From Armatimonadota bacterium (GTDB taxonomy: Bacteria; Armatimonadota; Zipacnadia; JAUWAU01): a stretch of DNA of 64,000 nt. Where the stretch lies: positions 1 to 64,000 of the forward strand of contig JAUWAU010000006.1 in assembly GCA_030601885.1 (NCBI GenBank). Reading direction: 5' to 3'. The stretch's first letter is position 1; every line of letters starts with the position of its first letter. This document shows, piece by piece, positions 8,224 to 15,390 of this stretch. The notes under the pieces are model-generated. The model had not been told where the DNA came from, did not search any database, and saw only the letters and a list, made by a program, of their open reading frames with translations. Position numbers and translations under genes: made by a program.

Positions 8224-9573
8224 CTAAGCGGTCAGGCCCTCACTCTCACCCCAGGGGGCGAGCTCCAGGTATCCGCACAGCCGTCGTGCCGGCTCGATGA
8301 ACCCCCGCGGCTCCGTCGTCCGCTCTGTGAGCCACCCACCCCCGGGCATCTGGCTTTCGATGGCCTGGCGCACCGCCGGCTCAAGCTCCTTCAGGGCTGC
8401 ACGGCGTGCTTTCGCGGTCATCGGGCGCTGCCGGGCACGAAGAGTGCGCTCGCGACCGACCCGCTTCAGCTTCCGGTAGACGGCGATGGTGTCCGGGATG
8501 CCGAAACTGCCTCGATAGCCATACCCCGTCCGCCTCTCCTCGCTCAGCTCGCTCCAATCGGACACACGCTTCTGCCCGCGGTCATAGTACAGCGGCTCAT
8601 TTGTCTCCAGTTCGTAGAACCTGGCCCAGGTGTCGGGCGCGATAGGCGATGCTTCCAGCCACTCGATGACCGCCGGAATGGGCGCGAGGTACTTCTCTTT
8701 GCCTGTTTCCAGATACAGCTCCATGAGGGTGCGAATGTTGTTGCGCGTGACGGCGCTGCAGGCGGACGGCGGCTCGTAGCTTCGGGCCCAGGCGGGCTTC
8801 ATGTCGTGGCTGTACTGCTGCGCCCAGCCGGCCTGCGGGGGCTTGAGCTGCGAGGCAATGATGAAATCCCCGCCCCGCTCTGTGCTCGCGAGGTACTTCG
8901 CGTCGCCGTATCGATCGTACGCCTCGAGCATGACGCGAATGCAGTCGTTGATGGCGCTGTCGTTAAACGTGTAGTGGTCGGAGTATCCTCCGATGAGGGG
9001 GTAGTACTGCGTCCAGGCGCCATTGGGGAACTGGGCCTTGAGGATGAGCGCCAGCGCCCGCTCAACGGCCTCGCGATACAGGGTCTCCTTCGTCTCCTCC
9101 GCCATCTCCATCAGCAGCGTCACGGCGCCTTGCGTGCTGTTGTCGTCGAAGGCCCCGCTCCCGGCTCTGCTCGTGCTCAGCCTGGGCGGCTCGCCCGGCT
9201 TTGAGAAGGTGAAGGACATGCCCGGCCCCCAGCCGCCGTGCTCCGTCTGCACGTCCACGAGAAGGTCGGCACAAGAGCGCGCCAGGCTGAGGCAGCCGGC
9301 ATCGCCCGTGCAGCGATAGGCCCGCAGCGCTGTCTCACCGAGGCGGGTGACGCCGTACGCTTCGATCTTGGCCTTGACGGTTATCGGTTTGCCCTCCGCG
9401 GTACCCTCGAAGACATCTGGCAACTCCGGATATCGGCCGTAGAAGAGCTGCGTGCGGGCGTTGGCAGTGCCCTGGATGAGGGCGTCAATGGCCGCCTGCC
9501 GGAGCCCCGCATTCCCAAGGGCCACGCCGCCGCACAGCAAGCTGGTCAAGACAAGGAGTGCGCGGGATCCCAT
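8224..9573 (-). CDS. Secreted pectate lyase, family PL10-like
   Basis: A 449-residue protein with an N-terminal signal peptide (ALLVLTSLLCGG). Family 10 pectate lyases are alpha/alpha-toroid enzymes that cleave polygalacturonate by beta-elimination with calcium. Recognisable pieces are WTQYYPLIGGYSDHYTFND, GWAQQYS and AWARSYEPPSACS, all characteristic of this family. A ribosome binding site (AGGGGGAA) is 7 bases before the ATG. It is the first gene of the minus-strand row PL10 - URO-D-like - sulfatase, divergent from the isomerase gene at 9795. Confidence 0.85.
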   Translation of the reverse strand: MGSRALLVLTSLLCGGVALGNAGLRQAAIDALIQGTANARTQLFYGRYPELPDVFEGTAEGKPITVKAKIEAYGVTRLGETALRAYRCTGDAGCLSLARSCADLLVDVQTEHGGWGPGMSFTFSKPGEPPRLSTSRAGSGAFDDNSTQGAVTLLMEMAEETKETLYREAVERALALILKAQFPNGAWTQYYPLIGGYSDHYTFNDSAINDCIRVMLEAYDRYGDAKYLASTERGGDFIIASQLKPPQAGWAQQYSHDMKPAWARSYEPPSACSAVTRNNIRTLMELYLETGKEKYLAPIPAVIEWLEASPIAPDTWARFYELETNEPLYYDRGQKRVSDWSELSEERRTGYGYRGSFGIPDTIAVYRKLKRVGRERTLRARQRPMTAKARRAALKELEPAVRQAIESQMPGGGWLTERTTEPRGFIEPARRLCGYLELAPWGESEGLTA

Positions 9574-9688
9574 GCCTAAGTTCCCCCTGTGCTCATGTTG
9601 CCGATCCGTCTACTTCGCTGGATGGCGAGGACATTCCGCTTGGTACGGCGAACCTCCTCTGTGAATGGCAGCAATACCATGCCACCAG

Positions 9689-9780
9689 AGTGGTCAGTGA
9701 TCAGTGGTCAGTGTACGAGTTGCGGGCGCGCCGCAGCGTCGCGCAGCTAACCGCTATCGACTGCCCACTACCCACTCGTA
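9689..9780. repeat. Degenerate heptamer arrays in inverted orientation
   Basis: Left array 9689-9713: three heptamers of form AGTGNTC plus AGTG. Right array 9763-9776: GCCCACT, ACCCACT, the reverse-complement type. TACGAGT (9714-9720) and ACTCGTA (9774-9780) form a short inverted repeat around about 50 bases of unrelated DNA. It lies just upstream of the isomerase start at 9795. Similar heptamers recur at 20523 and 26064. Confidence 0.6.
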
Positions 9781-9794
9781 GGGAGACGTTGGCA

Positions 9795-10694
9795 ATGCAC
9801 AGATCTACAAGCCGAAGAACGTTTCTCGGAAGGAGTGTCATACTGATGGGCTCTGCAGCGTTGGCGGGCGCCGGTTCGGACTCCGTGTCTGGCGAGAGCA
9901 AGAAGAAAAAGGTCACTCTCGGGCTGGTGACCTACAACGTGGCCAAGGAGTGGGACGTCCCCACGATCATCGCCCGGTGCTCGGCGACCGGATTCGAGGC
10001 CGTGGAGCTGCGCACAACACACGCGCACGGCGTTGAGCCGACGCTGACGCCCGAGGAGCGCAAGCAGGTCAAGACCGAGTTCGACGCCTCAAAGGTGAAG
10101 CTGGTGAGTCTGGGGACCGCGTGCGAGTACGACTCGCCCGACGCCGACGAGCTGGCAAAGCACATGCAGGAGTCGAAGGAGTTCATCGACCTCGCCCAGG
10201 ACCTGGGCTGCGTCGCCATCAAGGTGCGCCCGAATCATCTGCATGAGGACAACGGCATCCCCGTCGAGACGACCCTGAAGCAGATCGGCAGCTCGCTCGG
10301 GGAGCTCGGGGAATACGGCCAGCCGAAGAAGATCCAGCTCTGGCTTGAGATCCACGGGCGAGGCACGAGCCACGTGCCACACTGCAAGACGATCATGGAA
10401 GTGGCGAATCACCCGATGGTCGGCCTCACGTGGAACTGTAACAAGAACGATATCGTGGATGGGTCCGTTCGGCAGAACTGGATGCTCGTGCACAAATGGG
10501 TCCGGTGCCTGCACATTCACGACCTCTGGGACGAGGAATCGTATCCGTGGACGGACCTGTTCCAGCTCATCAAAGAGACGAACTGGAGGGGCTACGCGCT
10601 GTGGGAGCGGGGCGGCGGGCCGGGCGACGACGCCATCGGGCTCATGAACAGGCAGAAGGCCGCCTTCGACGAGCTGTGCAAGGTGTTGAAGTGA
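9795..10694 (+). CDS. Tat-exported sugar phosphate isomerase/epimerase-like protein
   Basis: A 299-residue xylose-isomerase-like TIM-barrel protein (AP-endonuclease 2 fold). The N-terminus has a Tat-type signal (SRRTFLGRS, residues 5-13) followed by a hydrophobic stretch. The barrel begins with VTLGLVTYNVAKEW and contains GFEAVELRTTH, LWLEIHGRG and HIHDLW, where the Glu and His are typical metal ligands. Secreted members are common near glycan-degradation genes in Planctomycetes-like genomes, with unknown substrates. I chose the ATG at 9795 because it gives the Tat signal at the right place; the upstream in-frame extension runs through the heptamer repeats and is unlikely to be translated. 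Confidence 0.8.
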   Translation: MHRSTSRRTFLGRSVILMGSAALAGAGSDSVSGESKKKKVTLGLVTYNVAKEWDVPTIIARCSATGFEAVELRTTHAHGVEPTLTPEERKQVKTEFDASKVKLVSLGTACEYDSPDADELAKHMQESKEFIDLAQDLGCVAIKVRPNHLHEDNGIPVETTLKQIGSSLGELGEYGQPKKIQLWLEIHGRGTSHVPHCKTIMEVANHPMVGLTWNCNKNDIVDGSVRQNWMLVHKWVRCLHIHDLWDEESYPWTDLFQLIKETNWRGYALWERGGGPGDDAIGLMNRQKAAFDELCKVLK

Positions 10695-10743
10695 GTGGCA
10701 GCGCGTGTCGGGGAAGCGGGGGACACGCCGCTGAACGATGAAA

Positions 10744-10777
10744 CGGGGCGACCGCAAAGGGTCGCCCCGGCGTTTTT
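10744..10777. terminator. Rho-independent terminator between convergent genes
   Basis: A 10-bp perfect stem, CGGGGCGACC (10744-10753) and GGTCGCCCCG (10760-10769), with a 6-base loop, followed by GC and five Ts on the plus strand. It would end transcription of the isomerase gene; the stem also lies downstream of the convergent propeller gene. The arms share GGGGCGACC with the palindrome at 57964-57992. Confidence 0.8.
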
Positions 10778-10795
10778 CGGTGGGTCATCAGGGCC

Positions 10796-12019
10796 TCAAC
10801 GAGGCCACGGTATCATCTTGATGCAGACGGGCGTCGGAACATCGGCCACGTGCCCTGTCGGAGTGAGTCGTCCGGTCTCCGGATCGATTCGGAACGTCAC
10901 AACCGTATCGGAGCGCTGATTGGCAGCCAGTAGGAACGCGCCGGTCGGATCGATGCCGAAGTTCCGCGGCGTTTCGCCTCGAGTCGATTCGTGACCGACG
11001 CACGTGAGCTTGCCGGAGGTCTGGTCGATCGCGAAGATGACGATACTGTCGTGACCGCGATTCGATCCGTAGAGGAACTTCCCGGACGGGGCGACGTGCA
11101 CGTCCGCGCAGGTGTTGTCCCCGTCGAAATCCTCCGGCAAGGTCGAGATCGTCTGTACTTCCCCGAGTGTGCCCTCGGTCGCGTCGTAGGCGAAGGCCGT
11201 AATGGTGGAGTCGATCTCGTTGATCACGTAGGCCCAGCGCGCCGTCGGGTGGAACGCGAAGTGCCGCGGCCCGGCGCCGGGTTTCACTGCCGCCCAGGGC
11301 TGCTCGTTGGGAACCAGCTTCCCCTGCGCCAGGTCGAGCTTGTAGATCATCACCTTGTCGATCCCAAGATCGGGCGCGAAGGCGAATCGGCTCGCGGGAT
11401 CCAGCGTAATGGAATGCGCGTGCGGGCCCTGCTGTCGTCTGGGGTGGACGCTGGAGCCCTCATGCTGGATCACGTCGGTTGCCGCGGCGAGCCGTCCGTT
11501 CTCCTCTATGGGGAGTGCAGCCAGACTTCCTGAGCCATAATTCGCCACGAGCACGCACTTGCCCGTGGCGTCAACGGTCAGATGGCACGGGCCAGCTCCG
11601 TGCGACGACTGCTGATTGAGGAGGGTCAGCCCTCCCGTCTCCGGATCGATGGCAAAGGCGCTCACCGCCCCGCCGGGCCGCCCTTCGACCTGCCGTAGCT
11701 CGCCGACGGCGTAGAGGAAGTTCGCCTTGGGGTGGATGGCCAGGAAGGAGGGGTTCGCCGCCTTGGCCGTCTGGCCGGTGGACTCCAATGCCCCAGTGGC
11801 GAGGTCGAGTCGATACACGTAGATCCCCTCGCTCTCGCCGCGGGTGTACGTTCCGATGTAGACGAGCATCGCCTGGGGGTTGTCGGCGCTCATGGTGCTG
11901 GGGCCTCCTTGGGCAGGCTGGAAAGCTGCGGTCCCTGGGAGCGCAGGCATCCCTGCCTGCATTCTTGTTACCTGCGCGATGCACCCGGCGACGATGATTG
12001 TGCGTGCCGGTATCCTCAT
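10796..12019 (-). CDS. 6-phosphogluconolactonase-type (lactonase) seven-bladed beta-propeller
   Basis: A 407-residue protein whose main part, from MLVYIGTYTRGESEGIYVY onward, matches the YbhE/3-carboxymuconate-cyclase-like lactonase family, with repeated blade motifs such as GPRHFAFHPTARWAYVINE, GSNRGHDSIVIF and TPRNFGIDPTGAFLLAANQ. Family members hydrolyse 6-phosphogluconolactone or related lactones. Two starts compete: ATG 12019 (GGGGGAGG 10 bases before it; weak hydrophobic N-terminus) and ATG 11893 (AAGGAGG about 10 bases before it; protein begins MSADNPQ, close to the usual family start). If 12019 is used, a palindromic intergenic-type repeat (11913-11960) is translated as part of the N-terminus. 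Confidence 0.85.
   Translation of the reverse strand: MRIPARTIIVAGCIAQVTRMQAGMPALPGTAAFQPAQGGPSTMSADNPQAMLVYIGTYTRGESEGIYVYRLDLATGALESTGQTAKAANPSFLAIHPKANFLYAVGELRQVEGRPGGAVSAFAIDPETGGLTLLNQQSSHGAGPCHLTVDATGKCVLVANYGSGSLAALPIEENGRLAAATDVIQHEGSSVHPRRQQGPHAHSITLDPASRFAFAPDLGIDKVMIYKLDLAQGKLVPNEQPWAAVKPGAGPRHFAFHPTARWAYVINEIDSTITAFAYDATEGTLGEVQTISTLPEDFDGDNTCADVHVAPSGKFLYGSNRGHDSIVIFAIDQTSGKLTCVGHESTRGETPRNFGIDPTGAFLLAANQRSDTVVTFRIDPETGRLTPTGHVADVPTPVCIKMIPWPR
11913..11960. repeat. Dispersed palindromic repeat at the 5' end of the lactonase gene
   Basis: Two small hairpins in tandem: GCAGGCT-GGAA-AGCTGC (bulged, 11913-11929) and the perfect GCAGGCA-TCCC-TGCCTGC (11943-11960). Loop sequences and arm composition match the hairpins at 92-111 and 208-229. 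It lies between the two possible start codons of the lactonase gene. Confidence 0.55.
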
Positions 12020-12235
12020 GTGTGTGACTTCCTCCCCCAGTCGCGCTGTCGTTCTTCGGGGTCTGCCGCGCACTTCCCTCCCGCGTGAGGCCGTCTCGCT
12101 CGATCCGGAACTCGGGGAGGCCACTGGCGCGGAGGGCATGAAGGTCACTGTCGCAAACAGTCGGAACGATCGGTGCGAGCGTTTCTTGCGGTGCGGGAAT
12201 GGCGCGTGCGACAACGTAGAAAGGACGTGGACACG

Positions 12236-14848
12236 ATGAATTGGCGCTACCGGCCAATTAGGCCAAGCTCTCCCATAACGGGCGGCATTCGGCCGTCTAC
12301 CAGGCAGACGCTCTGCACGATGGCGGCCGCTGCGCTCCTGTGTGCGATGACCTCCACGCAGGCGGAGGCGCGGGCGTTCGCGAGCGCCTGGCCACAGGGC
12401 ATCACTCGCGTGTGGGTCGGGCCGGAGTACTGGGCCAATCCGCTGCAGGACTGGCGCATCTCGGACGGGCGGCTGGAGTGCACGACGAGCGGGGGCAACC
12501 GCAACGTGCACCTGCTCACGCGGCAACTGCGTAGGCGCAGGGGCGAGCTCCGCATGAGTGTGCGCATGGGCAGCCTGACGCAAGGCAAGCTCGATGCCGG
12601 ATGGGCCGGCTTCCGCATCGGCGCCAAGGGGCGGTTGTTCGACATCCCGGAGCTGGCAGACTACCGCGACAATGCCCTGCGTGGCGCCGGCCTGCACGCA
12701 GGGATCACGACGGCCGGGGAGCTGTTCATCGGCAAGCCGAAGGCGGGTGGTGGAGGAAGCGCCGCCGCGGCGGACCTCGGGGAGTTCGAGCTGCGCCTGA
12801 CCGCCGTGCCCGATGCAGAGGAGTATACGCTCACTCTTACGGGGCGCGCGGCGAATGGCGAGCAACTCGGCCAGATCACCGGCACCGCGAAGCCCGAGGC
12901 GCTTGTCGGCAGCCTCGCGCTCGTCTGCGAGTATGATCCTTCGCTTCGGGGCGAGCGGGGAGCCGACGCAGCGGCGCCCGGGCGCAGGAGGAGACGCGGG
13001 CCGCCGCGCGGCGGGAACGTGCGCTTCTGGTTCCGCGACTGGACCGTGGATGGCAGCAAGGTGGAGAGCCACGACGACCGCACGTTCGGTCCGATCCTGT
13101 GGAGTCAGTACACGCTCAGTAGGAGATCACTGACCATCACCGCCCAGATGCCGCCCGTGGGCGAGAGGGACACGCAGGAGGTACGTCTGCAGATCCGAGA
13201 CGGCCGCGGTTGGCGGGAGGTAGGCAAGGCGAGGATCGACGCGGATGCCCGTACCGCCACGATCCGCGTGCCGGGGTGGGACGATTCGCGCCGCACGCCG
13301 TATCGCTTGGCCTACGCCATGATCATGCCCGACGGCAGGGCGAAGGATCATCACTGGACCGGCACGATCCGCCGCGATCCGGTGGACAAGGAGACGATCG
13401 TCGTCGCCGCGTTCACGGGCAACTCCGATCCGGCCTTTCCCAACATCGACATCGTGAAGCACCTCAAGGCCCACGACCCCGATGTGCTCTTCTTCTCGGG
13501 CGATCAGATCTACGAGAACGTCGCCGGCTACGGCACCGAGCGCAGCCCCATCGACCGGGCGTGCCTGGACTACCTGCGCAAGTGGTACGTCTACGGCTGG
13601 GCCTTCGGCGAGCTCATGCGCGACCGCCCCTGCATCAGCATTCCCGACGACCATGACGTGTACCAGGGAAACCTGTGGGGGGCAGGCGGGCGACCGATCG
13701 ATAAGGGCGACAGAGGCGGCTACGTGATGCCGGCTCCGTGGGTCAAGATGGTCGAGCGGACGCAGACGAGCAACCTTCCCGATCCCTATGACCCGACGCC
13801 CATCGAGCAGGGGATCGGCGTCTACTACTGCGAGATGAGCTACGGGCGCGTCAGCTTCGCCGTGATCGAGGATCGCAAGTTCAAGTCCGGCCCCAACGGT
13901 CTGGCCCCGGCGACCACGAGCGGTCGCGCCGATCACGTGATCGAACCGGACTTCGACCCGAGGACGGCCGACGTGGCGGGCGCCACGCTGCTGGGCGACC
14001 GCCAGCTCAAGTTCCTGGCCGACTGGGCCGCCGACTGGCGCGGATGCGACATGAAGTGCGCCCTGTCCCAGACCGTGTTCGCCGGCGTGGCGACCAATCA
14101 CGGCGGGAGTCCGGGCAAGTACCTCGTGGCCGACTACGACTGCAACGGCTGGCCCCAGACCGGTCGCAACAAGGCGCTGCACGAGATCCGCCGGGGCTTC
14201 GGCCTCATGATCGGCGGCGACCAGCACCTCTCCACCATCGTCCACCACGGCATCGACGATTGGGACGACGCCGGCTGGTCCTTTGCCGTCCCGTCCATCA
14301 CCAACTTCTACCTGCGGGCCTGGCAGCCTCGCAAGCCGCCGCACAAGCGCTTCGAGGACATGCCCTCGTACACCGGCGAGTACCTCGACGGGCTGGGCAA
14401 CCACATCAGCGTGTGGGCGGCCACCAACCCGGAGAAGTCGGTAGGCAGAGAGCCGGAGTGGCTGCACAGCAAGAAGCCCGGCTACGGCATCGTGCGGTTC
14501 AACAAGCGAACGCGCAAGATCACCATGGAATGCTGGCCGCGGTACGTGGATCCCAACGATCCGAAGACCGGCCGCCAGTATGAGGGCTGGCCCAAGACGA
14601 TCGACCAGCTCGACAACTACGGCCGCAAGGCGGTCGCGTACCTGCCCACCATGATGTCGCCGGGCATGACGAATCCGGTGGTGCAGGTCATCGATGAGGC
14701 CGATGGCGACATCGTATATACGATTCGCATCAATGGCGACAGCTTCCGACCAAAGGTGTTCCGGCAGGGCACATACACGGTCAAGATCGGCGAGCAGCCG
14801 GACAACATGACGACGATCAAGAGCGTCCCCACTCTCGCGCCCGATTGA
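12236..14848 (+). CDS. PhoD-like alkaline phosphatase/phosphodiesterase, secreted
   Basis: An 870-residue protein. A hydrophobic signal (LCTMAAAALLCAMTSTQAEA) ends near residue 47. The N-terminal third is beta-rich and unrecognised. The C-terminal part is a PhoD-type metallophosphatase: AAFTGNSDPAFPNIDIVKHL, LFFSGDQIYENVAGYG (metal Asp), ISIPDDHDVYQGNLWG and LMIGGDQHLSTIVHHG. PhoD enzymes are Fe/Ca-dependent extracellular phosphodiesterases. The family usually has about 500 residues, so the N-terminal extension is notable. ATG 12236 has AAAGGA 8-12 bases upstream and places the signal near the N-terminus; a longer frame starts at 12173. Divergent from the lactonase gene. Confidence 0.8.
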   Translation: MNWRYRPIRPSSPITGGIRPSTRQTLCTMAAAALLCAMTSTQAEARAFASAWPQGITRVWVGPEYWANPLQDWRISDGRLECTTSGGNRNVHLLTRQLRRRRGELRMSVRMGSLTQGKLDAGWAGFRIGAKGRLFDIPELADYRDNALRGAGLHAGITTAGELFIGKPKAGGGGSAAAADLGEFELRLTAVPDAEEYTLTLTGRAANGEQLGQITGTAKPEALVGSLALVCEYDPSLRGERGADAAAPGRRRRRGPPRGGNVRFWFRDWTVDGSKVESHDDRTFGPILWSQYTLSRRSLTITAQMPPVGERDTQEVRLQIRDGRGWREVGKARIDADARTATIRVPGWDDSRRTPYRLAYAMIMPDGRAKDHHWTGTIRRDPVDKETIVVAAFTGNSDPAFPNIDIVKHLKAHDPDVLFFSGDQIYENVAGYGTERSPIDRACLDYLRKWYVYGWAFGELMRDRPCISIPDDHDVYQGNLWGAGGRPIDKGDRGGYVMPAPWVKMVERTQTSNLPDPYDPTPIEQGIGVYYCEMSYGRVSFAVIEDRKFKSGPNGLAPATTSGRADHVIEPDFDPRTADVAGATLLGDRQLKFLADWAADWRGCDMKCALSQTVFAGVATNHGGSPGKYLVADYDCNGWPQTGRNKALHEIRRGFGLMIGGDQHLSTIVHHGIDDWDDAGWSFAVPSITNFYLRAWQPRKPPHKRFEDMPSYTGEYLDGLGNHISVWAATNPEKSVGREPEWLHSKKPGYGIVRFNKRTRKITMECWPRYVDPNDPKTGRQYEGWPKTIDQLDNYGRKAVAYLPTMMSPGMTNPVVQVIDEADGDIVYTIRINGDSFRPKVFRQGTYTVKIGEQPDNMTTIKSVPTLAPD

Positions 14849-14944
14849 CACGAGACGCTGCGTGTGGAGTTCTGAGGGCAGTTCGAGGACGCCGTCACGG
14901 GCCCGCGATCGAGTGGCCTGCGCCAGGGAAGGAAAACCCGACAC

Positions 14945-15303
14945 ATGACAGAGACGAATGCCGATGCCTTTCGTCTGGACCTCCTGCGTCCCCGGTGGGT
15001 GCAGCCGTCTTCGTGGTCATCGCCAGCGGCTTCGTGGCCCACGAGCTGTTTGCCGAGGTGAAGCCCTTCGACGAGGTGTTCCACTGGGTCCCGCAGCAGC
15101 TCTCGGCCGGGCTCGGCCTCGGCTTCGACTGGGCGGAGGCGGCATGGTTCCTGCTTCTGCTCCCGCTGGCCGTCCTGCTGGCGTGGGGGATGCTTCGCCG
15201 AGAGCCCGTGCGAGCCGGTCGGCTCTCTGGCGCGGTCGGCTTCTCGGCAGTTGCCGCGCTCTACTGCATCGTCATCGTCGGCCTCGGCGTCGTGGGCAAG
15301 TGA
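14945..15303 (+). pseudogene. Small integral membrane protein, apparently frameshifted
   Basis: ATG 14945, with GGGAAGGA about 10 bases upstream, starts a polar frame (MTETNADAFRLDLLRPRW) that soon leaves frame. The frame shifted by one base, open to 15303, encodes three clear membrane helices (around GAAVFVVIASGFVAHELF, AWFLLLLPLAVLLAW and AVAALYCIVIVGLGVV). One extra G in the GGG at 14997-14999 would fuse both into a protein of about 119 residues. Either the base is missing through an assembly error or the gene is broken; a GTG at 14995 could also start the helical part alone. Family not recognised. Confidence 0.55.
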
Positions 15304-15353
15304 GGCCGGCTCGCCGCTCACCCCAGCCATGCTGCTTCCGTGCAACAGAGGCC

Positions 15354-15375
15354 CACGGGTAGCAAGCTACCCGTG
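15354..15375. repeat. Perfect palindrome between convergent genes
   Basis: CACGGGTAGC-AA-GCTACCCGTG: 10-bp arms separated by two bases. It lies between the convergent membrane-protein remnant and the DUF4838 gene and could act as a bidirectional terminator, though no T-tract follows. Its composition is typical of dispersed palindromic repeats. Confidence 0.55.
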
Positions 15376-15390
15376 CCACACTGAGATGGG

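Noticed and set aside
12020..13072. N-terminal extension of the lactonase frame
   Set aside because: Runs antisense into the PhoD gene, has no motif, and two good starts with ribosome sites occur at 12019 and 11893.
13127..14944. 605-codon minus-strand frame opposite the PhoD gene
   Set aside because: Composition is Val/Arg/His-rich as expected of an antisense frame; PhoD motifs settle the coding strand.
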